Of a stretch of DNA of 16,448 nucleotides, positions 1-7,226 are shown piece by piece (within the stretch, counting starts at the first letter, position 1; each line of letters starts with the position of its first letter). The notes beneath the pieces are model-generated. The model ran no database searches and was not told the DNA's origin. It was given only the letters and a program-made list of their open reading frames with translations. The position numbers and the translations under genes were made by a program. The stretch is from the NCBI GenBank assembly GCA_017472375.1, contig JAFUQL010000324.1, forward strand, positions 1 through 16,448. Reading direction: 5' to 3'. Source of the stretch: Oscillospiraceae bacterium. GTDB lineage: Bacteria > Bacillota > Clostridia > Oscillospirales > Ruminococcaceae.

Positions 1-1405
1 CCTGCTGGGGCGCGGCGCCCTCAGCGGCGGCTGCGGCAGCCTGAGCCGCGCGGTGACGGCGGCGGCGGCGCTTGGCACTGGCGGACAGGCCCTCGGTCTT
101 GCCGCCCTCGGGGGCGGCCTGCTTCTGCTTTTCTTCCACGATGGGTTCCTCGCTTTTCGGTTTTGCGGGTTTGGCGGCTGCCGCAGAGGTCTGCTGGCCC
201 CGGGCGGCCGTCTCGGTCTTTTCGGCGGGCACCCGGCGCAGGCGCACCGGGGGCTCGGGCTGGGCAGGGGCATCGGCGCCCTCCGCCCAGGGGTGGATCT
301 CCACCAGAGGGATCTTTTTGCGGTTCAGCTTCTCGATGCCGGCCAGGTACTCGGCTTCGTCCGGGCAGCAGAAGCTGATGGCAACGCCGCTGCGGCCGGC
401 GCGGGCGGTGCGGCCGATGCGGTGCACATAGGTCTCGGGCACCTCGGGCAGATCGAAGTTGATCACATGACTCAGTTCATTGATGTCGATGCCCCGGGCC
501 GCGATGTCGGTGGCCACCAGCACCCGGGTGCTGCCGGCCTTAAAGCCCTCCAGGGCTGCCACGCGGGCGTTCTGGCTCTTGTTGCCGTGGATGGCTGCGG
601 CGGTGACGCCCGCCTTGTTCAGTTCCCGGGCGATGCGGTCAGCGCCGTGCTTGGTGCGGCTGAACACCAGTGCGCTGTGGATGCCCTCCTCGGTGAGCAG
701 CCATGCCAGCAGGCGGCGCTTGTCCGCCTTGGCCACCCGGTACAGGTACTGGTCGATCTTATCCACAGTGCTGGAGGGCGGGTCCACCTTCACGGTGACC
801 GGCCGGTTCAGGAAGCTGTCGGCCAGCTGCTCGATCTCGGTGGGCATGGTGGCGCTGAACATCAGGTTCTGGCGCTGGCGGGGCAGCCTGGCAATGACCT
901 TTTTCACATCGTGGATGAAGCCCATGTCCAGCATTCGGTCGGCCTCGTCCAGCACAAAGATCTCCAGCGCGCTCAGGTCGCACAGCCCCTGCCCGATCAG
1001 GTCGTTCAGACGGCCGGGGCAGGCCACCAGCACGTCCACGCCCCGCTGCAGGGCCGCCGCCTGGGGCGCCTGGCCCACACCGCCGAACACCACCGTGTGG
1101 CTGATGGAGGTGTACTTGCCCAGTGCGGCGAAGCTCTCGCCGATCTGCAAAGCCAGCTCGCGGGTGGGGGTCAGCACAAGGGCCCGCACCTTGCGGTGGT
1201 TGGGCCGCCTGGCCGCCAGAAGCTGCAGCATGGGCAGGGCAAAGGCCGCCGTCTTGCCGGTACCGGTCTGGGCGCAGCCCAGCAGGTCGTGGCCGGCCAG
1301 CACCGGGGGAATGGCCTTGGCCTGGATGGGATAGGGGACGTCGTAGCCCTGCTCCTGCACGGCCCGCAGCAGCGGGCGGGTAAGGGAAAGTTCACTGAAA
1401 TTCAT
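1..1405 (-). CDS. DEAD-box ATP-dependent RNA helicase (RhlE-like), 3' end cut by window edge
   Basis: This gene encodes a superfamily 2 RNA helicase that would unwind RNA duplexes in ribosome assembly or mRNA turnover in the cytoplasm. Read from the ATG at 1405, 468 codons are visible and no stop is reached. The core carries a Q-motif region (residues 3-28), Walker A AQTGTGKT (45-52), PTRELA (80-85), DEAD (153-156), SAT (184-186), TDIAARGID (299-307) and HRIGRTARAGR (328-338). After about residue 375 comes a low-complexity tail rich in Ala, Pro, Lys and Glu, with a run of six basic residues at 446-451. This is typical of the RNA-binding tails of RhlE/CsdA-like helicases. The subfamily is not certain because the tail is incomplete. 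It has its own promoter and follows the DUF1015 gene, so it is probably a separate transcription unit. Confidence 0.95.
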   Translation of the reverse strand, partial: MNFSELSLTRPLLRAVQEQGYDVPYPIQAKAIPPVLAGHDLLGCAQTGTGKTAAFALPMLQLLAARRPNHRKVRALVLTPTRELALQIGESFAALGKYTSISHTVVFGGVGQAPQAAALQRGVDVLVACPGRLNDLIGQGLCDLSALEIFVLDEADRMLDMGFIHDVKKVIARLPRQRQNLMFSATMPTEIEQLADSFLNRPVTVKVDPPSSTVDKIDQYLYRVAKADKRRLLAWLLTEEGIHSALVFSRTKHGADRIARELNKAGVTAAAIHGNKSQNARVAALEGFKAGSTRVLVATDIAARGIDINELSHVINFDLPEVPETYVHRIGRTARAGRSGVAISFCCPDEAEYLAGIEKLNRKKIPLVEIHPWAEGADAPAQPEPPVRLRRVPAEKTETAARGQQTSAAAAKPAKPKSEEPIVEEKQKQAAPEGGKTEGLSASAKRRRRRHRAAQAAAAAAEGAAPQQ

Positions 1406-1491
1406 AGATGCTCTTGCTCATTCCTGCGGGGCGCTCCCCGCCGTTGTTGGCGGGCCCGTGTGCGCCGCTTTGGCATACACAAGCCCAGTTT

Positions 1492-1521
1492 AGTATAGCA
1501 CAAGACCGCTCCCTGCGCCAA
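1492..1521 (-). promoter_or_regulatory. Promoter for the DEAD-box helicase, extended -10
   Basis: On the minus strand there is a -10 box TATACT (1497-1492) preceded by TGC, giving an extended -10 TGCTATACT, and a -35-like TTGGCG (1521-1516) with an 18-base spacer. Transcription would start about 80 bases before the helicase ATG. The -35 lies inside the left arm and loop of the hairpin at 1505-1548. Confidence 0.6.
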
Positions 1522-1553
1522 GGGGTGCCCTGTGGCGCAGGGAGCGGTTTTTT
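1502..1553 (+). terminator. Perfect 16-bp hairpin with T6 tract on the plus strand
   Basis: Bases 1505-1520 and 1533-1548 are perfect reverse complements (ACCGCTCC.../...GGAGCGGT) around a 12-base loop. On the plus strand the stem runs into six T at 1548-1553, a textbook intrinsic terminator. No plus-strand gene precedes it. On the minus strand the stem follows the DUF1015 stop codon, but the trailing sequence is only TCTTGT, a poor U-tract. It may still end the DUF1015 transcript, and it would block antisense transcription coming out of the helicase region. Confidence 0.6.
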
Positions 1554-1591
1554 GCTGCATTGTTCCGGCCTTTCTGCCGGTTTTGGGGCCT

Positions 1592-2890
1592 TTATCCGCG
1601 GATGCGGCGCGCCTCCAGATAGTAGCGCTTCTCCTCGGCATGGCCCATGCTGAAGGTCTTGCGGGGCAGCACGCCGCCCAGCACCACACCCTTCAGGATG
1701 TCGTCCTTGGCGAAGGGGGGCATGATGAGGGCCACGGCATCCTCGCCAGCCATGCTGCGGGCGGTCTCATCGCCATGGACGTAGTCCACCCGGGCGCCCG
1801 CCTCCTCCCGCAGGAACCACTGCACGAAGTCCTCAGCGGTGCCTACGGCCAGGGGCTCGGCGGGGGTGGCAAAGGAGAAGGTCATCTCATGGGTGGAGCC
1901 GTCCACCACCATAAAGTGCTGCTGGCCCTCGGCGGTGCCGCGGGTCATGCCCAGGTGGCGGGTCTGGGCGTAGCGGGTCAGGCCCGCCTGCACCTGCTTG
2001 CCGTTCACCCCGAACAGCACCCGGTGGATGGGCTCGATCTGGATGGCGGCGCTGTGCAGGTTGCACACCTCCACCAGACAGAACCGGGCGGGGTGCTCCT
2101 TGCGGGCGTCGGGGGACAGGGTGGGCTTCAGCTCCTCCCAGTAGGCCTTGGCGGTGGCAAGGCTGTGGTTGCCGTCGCCCACCGCCAGGGTGATGGGGGG
2201 CTGGCCCGCCGCCTTGGGATAGGCCGCATCAAAGGCATCCTGTGCGCCCAGCGCCTCGATGGCGTCGCTCAGGGTCTGGCACAGGTCGGCATCCTCCACG
2301 GCCCAGCCGCGGATGGAGCCGCCTCCCAGCATCAGCTGACCCTCATACAGCAGGGGCAGTTTGCCGTTGTCCCGCTCGTAGGCCAGCCCGCTGAGGATGC
2401 GGTCCTCGGGGTCGCTCATCAGCATCATCACATGGGGCAGCTCCAGGCCGGCGCCGCGGCGCACCGCCAGGCGGGGCGGGATGCGCTCCACCACTGTGTT
2501 CTCGGTGGGGCGGATGGCCGGACGGCTGCCGGGGGTGTAGCTGTACTTCTCCAGATCCACCATGCCCACAAGGCCCTGCCGCACAAGGCCCTCCTCGGTG
2601 GTGCGCTCCACATACACGAAGCCCTCCACGGTGCGGTCCAGCACAGTGCCGTCGTACTCTTCCATGGCCGCCTGGATGCGGCGGATGCGCTCCTGCTCAT
2701 CCGCCCCGCCCAGAAAGATCTCGGGCAGCACCAGATGCAGGGCGCTGGGCCGGCCCTCCACCAGGGCGGCGGCGCGCCGCCAGTACTCGGGCTGGCTGGT
2801 GAACTGATCGCAGGCCAGGCAGGCCCACTGGCTCAGGGGAATGCCCGCCGCGGGCAGCAGGATGCGGGCGGGGCGAAAACAGTTGGACAT
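1592..2890 (-). CDS. DUF1015 family protein
   Basis: A 432-residue soluble protein of the uncharacterised DUF1015 family. The recognisable segments are RPTENTVVER (127-136), close to the family's RPSENT-like motif, and AVGDGNHSLATAKAYWEE (236-253) with the family's GDGNH motif at 238-242. The family has no firmly assigned activity. It is discussed in relation to ParB/SerK-like kinases and is sometimes found near serine biosynthesis genes, but none lie here. The start is the ATG at 2890 because GGAGGG lies seven bases before it. An upstream in-frame ATG at 2914 overlaps that ribosome binding site and is unlikely. The gene is 89 bases downstream of the DUF4015 gene and may have its own promoter. 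No signal peptide or membrane segment is seen. Confidence 0.85.
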   Translation of the reverse strand: MSNCFRPARILLPAAGIPLSQWACLACDQFTSQPEYWRRAAALVEGRPSALHLVLPEIFLGGADEQERIRRIQAAMEEYDGTVLDRTVEGFVYVERTTEEGLVRQGLVGMVDLEKYSYTPGSRPAIRPTENTVVERIPPRLAVRRGAGLELPHVMMLMSDPEDRILSGLAYERDNGKLPLLYEGQLMLGGGSIRGWAVEDADLCQTLSDAIEALGAQDAFDAAYPKAAGQPPITLAVGDGNHSLATAKAYWEELKPTLSPDARKEHPARFCLVEVCNLHSAAIQIEPIHRVLFGVNGKQVQAGLTRYAQTRHLGMTRGTAEGQQHFMVVDGSTHEMTFSFATPAEPLAVGTAEDFVQWFLREEAGARVDYVHGDETARSMAGEDAVALIMPPFAKDDILKGVVLGGVLPRKTFSMGHAEEKRYYLEARRIRG

Positions 2891-2923
2891 GGGCGATCCC
2901 TCCATCGGTGTCACACTTTACGT

Positions 2924-2954
2924 TTTATAAAAAGCTCACTCCAAAGAAATCCAA
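2924..2954 (-). promoter_or_regulatory. Possible promoter for the DUF1015 gene
   Basis: In the A/T-rich 89-base gap the minus strand has TTGGAT (2954-2949) and TATAAA (2929-2924), 19 bases apart, about 35 bases before the start codon. The spacing is long and other pairings are possible, for example TTGGAG with TAAAGT, so this is tentative. The gap also has a short direct repeat, TCCAAAGAAA-like, at 2940-2960. Confidence 0.35.
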
Positions 2955-2979
2955 AGAAAACTGAATGGCTCTGTGCCGC

Positions 2980-4056
2980 TTATCGGTCGATCTCGGCCCA
3001 GTCGCCGTTTCGCACCAGCAGGGCGGCATCGCCCACAGCGCCGCGCACGGCCTCCAGCAGGGCGGCGGTCTCCTCGGTCTGCTCCGCAGGCAGCTCCACA
3101 AGGATGCGCTCGGCCTGCAGCCCGCTCAGCGGGCCGCCCAGAACGGCGGGGCTCTCCTGTGCGGCGGTCTCCAGCGGCAGGGTCAGCCACAGGGTGCCGC
3201 CCTTCTCCTCGGCCACGGCGGCAAAGGCCGCCAGGTCACGCCGGAGCTGCTCGTTCTGGCTGATGCCGGCGGTGTCACCGTAACCGCAGCGGGCGGTGGC
3301 ACGGTCAGGGAACTGCACGCCGCTCAGCGCCACCTGCTCAAAGCCCAGATCCATGGTCTCGGCCACAAGCGCCTCGATGAAGTCGATGGCCGGCTCTGCG
3401 TAGGGGTTCAGCCAGGGCTTGCCGCCGGCCTCGGCGGCGGCATCCAGCCAGAACATCTCGGTGTTCTCATAGTGGATGCCCATGCTCCGGTCGGTGTAGG
3501 GGGAGGTGGGGTCCTGGAAGGCGCACAGGGCGGCCACGGGGACCAGGCCCGCATCCTTCATGGTCTGCGCCACAGCGGCCGCATCAACGGTGCTTGCCGC
3601 GATGCTGCGGGCGGCGGCGGGCAGCGCCGAATTGTAGTAGATATAGCCCTGGCTGTCCTTCAGGGTCAGTACCACATACCGTGCGCCCTGCTGGACCAGA
3701 CTCTGGGCGGTGGCGGCCGCCTGCTCCGGCGTACGCACGCTGGAGAGGGTCACCCAGGCCCAGGCGCCGTCCTCATCCACCGGGATGGGGGTGGGCTCGG
3801 GGGTGGCGGTGGGGTCTGGCTCCGCTGTGGGCGCCGGGGTGGCGGTGGGTTCGGAGACAGGATCCCCGCCGCCGGCGTTCTTCAGGGCATACCAGGTGCT
3901 GGTGCCCGCGTTGATGACCGCCGGGCCGATGACCCAGCCCAGCAGGAACAGCAGTGCGCCGGCCAGCAGCAGGGCCAGGATCTTCTTCAGCCAGAAGCCC
4001 GGCCCGCGGTTGAAGGCGAAGCCGTACCGCTTGACCTTGCCGTAGGATTTTTTCAT
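2980..4056 (-). CDS. Membrane-anchored DUF4015 putative glycoside-hydrolase-like protein
   Basis: A 358-residue protein with a basic N-terminus, one membrane helix (about 24-46), a Pro/Thr/Glu linker (66-93, PTATPAPT-like units) and an extracytoplasmic TIM-barrel domain resembling DUF4015. The supporting segments are VVLTLKDSQGYIYYNS (128-143), VPVAALCAFQDP (172-183), PWLNPY (214-219) and the LGFEQVALSGVQFPD strand (237-251). Normal members read close to FDYVRFP at the last of these; here it is LSGVQFP, so the usual Asp is Ser245 and Arg is Gln248. Catalytic activity is therefore doubtful and a binding role is possible. AAGGAG lies nine bases before the ATG. The gene follows the Rnf-like rnfA by 57 bases and is probably the last gene of that operon. 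The family assignment rests on motif recognition only. Confidence 0.75.
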   Translation of the reverse strand: MKKSYGKVKRYGFAFNRGPGFWLKKILALLLAGALLFLLGWVIGPAVINAGTSTWYALKNAGGGDPVSEPTATPAPTAEPDPTATPEPTPIPVDEDGAWAWVTLSSVRTPEQAAATAQSLVQQGARYVVLTLKDSQGYIYYNSALPAAARSIAASTVDAAAVAQTMKDAGLVPVAALCAFQDPTSPYTDRSMGIHYENTEMFWLDAAAEAGGKPWLNPYAEPAIDFIEALVAETMDLGFEQVALSGVQFPDRATARCGYGDTAGISQNEQLRRDLAAFAAVAEEKGGTLWLTLPLETAAQESPAVLGGPLSGLQAERILVELPAEQTEETAALLEAVRGAVGDAALLVRNGDWAEIDR

Positions 4057-4113
4057 GGTGTTGTACTCCTTAAGATATGAGATCCAAGGTCGGAATGTTT
4101 GTTTCGCGGCGCA

Positions 4114-4737
4114 TCACACAAGCAGGGTGTGGCCGGTGAAGCCGTAGATGGCCAGCGCCAGGATACCGATGTACACAAGGGTGATGGGCAGGCCCCGGAA
4201 GCTGGCCGGGATACGGCGGCTGCGCAGGCGGCGCTGCCCCTCGGTGACCAGCATCACCGCCAGATAGTAGCCCATGCCGCTGCCCAGGGCAAAGCCCATG
4301 GTCTCGGCAAAGGTCATGGCCTGCACGGTGACCACCAGCTGGGTGCCCAGCACGCAGCTGTTGAAGGCGGCCAGCGGCAGAAGCTCCGCCATACGCTCGG
4401 GGGTGGGGCCCAGGCGGGTGGCTGCACGCAGGCTGCGGGCCAGCGCCCACACCGCCGCCACCACCAGCGCGGTGATGACCACATAGGCCAGCGGGCGCAG
4501 AGCCGCGCGGTAGGTCATGCCCATGGTCAGATGGTTCAGCCCCCAGCACAGGGGGGTGCTGATGAGCTGCACCAGCGTCAGCAAAACGCAGAAGCCCAGG
4601 CTGTCGGTGGCGGCGTCGTCCACCAGCAGCACCAAACGGGTCACGCCCAGGCTGCGGCCGAACACCGCGTTCTGGGCAAAGGTGGCCAGAACGGCATACA
4701 GCACGAACTCGCCCAGTGCGGTCAGTACAATGCTCAT
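4114..4737 (-). CDS. RnfA/NqrE-like membrane subunit, divergent, lacking usual cluster cysteines
   Basis: A 207-residue polytopic membrane protein with about six hydrophobic helices. It matches RnfA in SLGVTR (29-34), LPLAAFNSCVLG (120-131, family ITTNCAVLG), a GFALGSGMGYYLAVML stretch (148-163), RRIPASFRGLPI (174-185) and a glycine-containing C-terminal helix. RnfA and RnfE normally hold an intramembrane iron-sulfur cluster with one Cys each in an LGLCP and a TNC motif. Here the first position aligns to Gly27 (VFGRSLGVT) and the second to Ser127, with a Cys one residue later at 128. Electron transfer through the usual cluster is therefore unlikely. The start overlaps the rnfE-like stop (ATGA), with AGGAGG upstream inside that gene. 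A partial Rnf module is the best reading; its function is unknown. Confidence 0.8.
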   Translation of the reverse strand: MSIVLTALGEFVLYAVLATFAQNAVFGRSLGVTRLVLLVDDAATDSLGFCVLLTLVQLISTPLCWGLNHLTMGMTYRAALRPLAYVVITALVVAAVWALARSLRAATRLGPTPERMAELLPLAAFNSCVLGTQLVVTVQAMTFAETMGFALGSGMGYYLAVMLVTEGQRRLRSRRIPASFRGLPITLVYIGILALAIYGFTGHTLLV

Positions 4738-5396
4738 TGTGCCCGTTCCACCTCCTGGTAAATGTTTCGCTTAAAGGCCCGGATGCGGCCGCGCCATGCG
4801 GCGCACACCACGCCCAGCAGAATGAAGCCGCCGGCAGGCTGTGCCGCCAGAGGGAACAGCTTCACGCTCAGCACCGGGCTGCCGTACAGGGTGCCCAGGG
4901 CCAGCAGCTCGCGCAGCAGGCCCATGCCGTTCAGCACCAGCAGATAGCCCAGGGTGGTGTACAGGCCGCGGCGCAGCGCCCGCCCCGCCGATTCGGCGCT
5001 GTCGGCCCGGTAGCGGCGGATGATGAGCGGCTCGCACACCAGCAGCGGCAGATAGATGCCCAGCTGCTGCAGGGCGCTCACGCCCCACATCTGGCGCACC
5101 AGCAGGTAAATGCCCACGTAGCACAGGGCGGCGGGGATGGCATAGTACAGCACCCGCAGCAGGTGGCTGCGCTCGCCAAACACGCGGCGCAGCACCGCGC
5201 CCGCCACCCGGGTGGGGGTCAGCATCAGGAGAACGGCCACCGACAGGTACAGCGCCTGCACACCGTTGGTGGCGGCCACCACCAGCGGGGCGATGCCCAG
5301 GCCCTGGATGATGACCGGGTTGTTGAGCCACAGCCGGTCGGCCTTGCTCAGCTCGTTCATATGTTCGGCCCAGTAGCGCGCTTTTTCGATGGTCAT
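4734..5396 (-). CDS. RnfE/NqrD-like membrane subunit, divergent, lacking cluster cysteines
   Basis: A 220-residue polytopic membrane protein related to RnfE. Key matches are NNPVIIQGLGIAPLVV (25-40; family NPVLVQLLGLCPLLAV), LQQLGIYLPLLV (109-120; family LGIFIPLIV) and GMGLLREL (157-164; family LGSLREI). The cysteine of LGLCP is Ala36. At the second site the family TNC is replaced so that Pro123 stands where the ligand Cys should be, with an unrelated Cys at 121; the normally following GRAEAFA is also lost. The C-terminus ends in a basic amphipathic stretch. The start is coupled to the end of the rnfD-like gene by an ATGA overlap, and GGAGG lies about ten bases upstream. Fold assignment is good. 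An electron-transfer role is not supported by the residues present. Confidence 0.8.
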   Translation of the reverse strand: MTIEKARYWAEHMNELSKADRLWLNNPVIIQGLGIAPLVVAATNGVQALYLSVAVLLMLTPTRVAGAVLRRVFGERSHLLRVLYYAIPAALCYVGIYLLVRQMWGVSALQQLGIYLPLLVCEPLIIRRYRADSAESAGRALRRGLYTTLGYLLVLNGMGLLRELLALGTLYGSPVLSVKLFPLAAQPAGGFILLGVVCAAWRGRIRAFKRNIYQEVERAQ

Positions 5397-6379
5397 ACTC
5401 GCAGGGCCTCCTTTTTATTCAAACGCTCCAGCAGCACCCGGTCCAGCACGGGGGACAGGCTGCCCACCAGCAGCAGTGCAAAGCACACGCCGGTCTCATA
5501 GCTGCCGAAGTAGCGGTACATCATGCTCATGGCACCCAGCAGCGCGCCGAACACGATGCGGCTGGCACGGTGGCGGGGCAGCACGACCGGGTCGCACAGC
5601 AGGAACACCGCCGCATACAGCAGCGCACCGCAGCACAGCTCATAGGCCACCGAGGCGGCGCGGGTCTCCACCGCCACCCAGGGCAGGTCCAGGCCCACCC
5701 GGCCCATGCGGGGGAACAGCCACGCCCAGGCGGCGCACACGGCCAGGAAGGCCAGCGCGGCATCCAGCTTCAGGCGGCGGCGCACCGCAAGGAACAGGGC
5801 GCAGGCCAGCAGGATGAGGGCCGCCACCGCACCCATGGGGGCGGCGTAGTTGCCCAGCAGAAGGTTCAAAGCATCGATCTTGGGGGTGCCGCCGGCTTTC
5901 AGGGTGGAGCTGGCGGACTCCACCAGCCCGCTGGTCACGGTTCCGGTGAGGGGCAGCACGGTGCCGGGGCTGGGGTAGCGGAACACCTCCTGGGGCCAGC
6001 TCACCGCCGCGATGGTATAGCCCACCGCAGTGGGGTGGAAGGGGTAGCAGCCCACGCCGCCGAAGGCCTCCTTGCCCACCAGCACCGCAGCCATCACCGA
6101 CACCACCACCACATAGTAGCTGACGCTGGCGGGCATCAGCAGCACCAGCATGGCGGCAAAGGCCTCGTTGCTGAATTCGCCCCGGTCGTAGGGGCGGCGG
6201 CGCAGCAGCGCCACCAGATGGTCGCACAGGTTGGCGGTGACCACCGCAGCCAGCCACAGCAGCAGCGGCCGCGGCCCGTACAGGAACACAGCCAGCACCA
6301 GCGGCGGGATGGTCATGGTCAGCAGATCCCGGTAGAGGATCTGATCGTTGCGGCGCACGGCCGCGGTCTTTTCACTCAT
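5393..6379 (-). CDS. RnfD/NqrB-like membrane subunit, divergent
   Basis: A 328-residue polytopic membrane protein, about the usual RnfD length. It matches the family at FSNEAFAAMLVLLMPAS (69-85), KEAFGGVGCYPFHPTAVGY (103-121; family GGLGQNPFNPA..GY), LNLLLGN (171-177), CDPVVLPRHRASRIVFGALLG (263-283 region) and the C-terminal GSLSPVLD segment. RnfD carries FMN bound covalently to Thr in an SGAT-type site written by ApbE. The equivalent here is AGGTP with Thr165 kept but the preceding Ala changed to Gly, so flavinylation is uncertain. The family's GSIGE segment is changed to a PMGAV-like one. GGGAG lies nine bases before the ATG. The gene begins 45 bases after rpe and overlaps the next gene by four bases. 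No rnfC or rnfG follows, unlike the standard rnfCDGEAB order. Confidence 0.85.
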   Translation of the reverse strand: MSEKTAAVRRNDQILYRDLLTMTIPPLVLAVFLYGPRPLLLWLAAVVTANLCDHLVALLRRRPYDRGEFSNEAFAAMLVLLMPASVSYYVVVVSVMAAVLVGKEAFGGVGCYPFHPTAVGYTIAAVSWPQEVFRYPSPGTVLPLTGTVTSGLVESASSTLKAGGTPKIDALNLLLGNYAAPMGAVAALILLACALFLAVRRRLKLDAALAFLAVCAAWAWLFPRMGRVGLDLPWVAVETRAASVAYELCCGALLYAAVFLLCDPVVLPRHRASRIVFGALLGAMSMMYRYFGSYETGVCFALLLVGSLSPVLDRVLLERLNKKEALRV

Positions 6380-6424
6380 GGAACACGCTCCCGAAGGGCC
6401 GCCGGGGCAGCCCCTCTCTCAGAA

Positions 6425-7108
6425 TCAATAGGTGTGCAGGGCGGCGATGACGGCAGCAGGGTCGGCGGCGCCGAACACAGCGCTGCCCGCCACCAGAACG
6501 TCCGCACCGGCATCGGCGCAGGCCTTGCCGGTGGCCTCGTCGGCGCCGATGCCGCCGTCCACCTCCACCAGGCATTCCAGGCCACGGCGGTCGATCTCCG
6601 CCCGCAGCAGGGCGATCTTGTCCAGCGCCTGGGGCATGAACTTCTGCCCGCCGAAGCCGGGCTCCACGCTCATCACCAGCACCAGATCCAGCTTGTCCAG
6701 CCAGGGGAACACCGTCTCGGCGGGGGTACCGGGCTTCACCGAAAGGCCCACCTTGCAGCCCAGCTTGTGGATGTGCTCGATGGTGGCATTCAGCTCGTAC
6801 TCGGGGCGCAGCACGTTTGCCTCACGGCCCTTCTCGATGTGGAAGGTGATGAGGGTCGCGCCGGCCTTTGCAAAGGGCTCAGCGTAGGTGTAGGGGTCCT
6901 CGATCATCAGATGCACGTCGTAGAAGGCATCGGGCAGGGCGGCGTGCAGGCTTTTGAGCACCGGCACACCGAAGCTGATGTTGGGCACGAAGTGGCCGTC
7001 CATCACGTCGTAGTGCAGCATCTCGGCGCCGGCATCCAGCACCATTTTGCTGTCAGCACCCAGGTGCGTAAAATCGGCAGAAAGCAGGGAAGGGCTCACC
7101 ATCGCCAT
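6425..7108 (-). CDS. rpe: Ribulose-phosphate 3-epimerase
   Basis: This cytoplasmic enzyme interconverts D-ribulose 5-phosphate and D-xylulose 5-phosphate in the pentose phosphate pathway. The 227-residue length is normal. Expected residues are present: SPSLLSAD near the N-terminus (Ser7), His32 and Asp34 in LHYDVMDGHFVPN, His66 in VHLM, the SVEPGFGGQKF loop (147-157) and catalytic Asp184 in VDGGIGAD. These give the metal ligands and acid/base pair of the family. AAAGGAGG lies nine bases before the ATG at 7108. It heads the run rpe - rnfD-like - rnfE-like - rnfA-like - DUF4015, with only 45 bases to rnfD-like, so co-transcription is likely. A promoter and a leader hairpin lie upstream. Confidence 0.97.
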   Translation of the reverse strand: MAMVSPSLLSADFTHLGADSKMVLDAGAEMLHYDVMDGHFVPNISFGVPVLKSLHAALPDAFYDVHLMIEDPYTYAEPFAKAGATLITFHIEKGREANVLRPEYELNATIEHIHKLGCKVGLSVKPGTPAETVFPWLDKLDLVLVMSVEPGFGGQKFMPQALDKIALLRAEIDRRGLECLVEVDGGIGADEATGKACADAGADVLVAGSAVFGAADPAAVIAALHTY

Positions 7109-7186
7109 AACAAAGTCCTCCTTTTATCGTGTGCGCGCGGTTTTTAAGTTTCCGGCGCGAATGTTTCGGCGGGATCCGTTTCACAA

Positions 7187-7205
7187 AAGGGCGCACTTCG
7201 CCCTT
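7187..7205 (-). promoter_or_regulatory. Leader hairpin upstream of rpe
   Basis: AAGGGCG and CGCCCTT (7-bp stem, 5-base loop) are followed on the minus strand by TTTTGTG counting the last stem T's. It sits in the roughly 110-base leader between the rpe promoter and the rpe start. It could be a weak attenuator or only an mRNA structure. No known riboswitch was recognised. Confidence 0.35.
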
Positions 7206-7226
7206 ATGGTTTCGATAGTTGGTTTT

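Noticed and set aside
53..1498. 481-codon plus-strand open frame opposite the helicase
   Set aside because: Antisense shadow of a clear DEAD-box helicase in high-GC DNA; the translation is Gly/Leu/His-rich without a domain or ribosome binding site.
1532..3283. 583-codon plus-strand open frame
   Set aside because: It crosses the DUF1015 gene, an A/T-rich promoter gap and part of DUF4015 in antisense. It has no recognisable domain, and the real minus-strand genes have good start sites.
4114..6379. Rnf-like genes as decaying pseudogenes
   Set aside because: All three are full length, have ribosome binding sites and keep ATGA coupling; many non-redox family residues are conserved.
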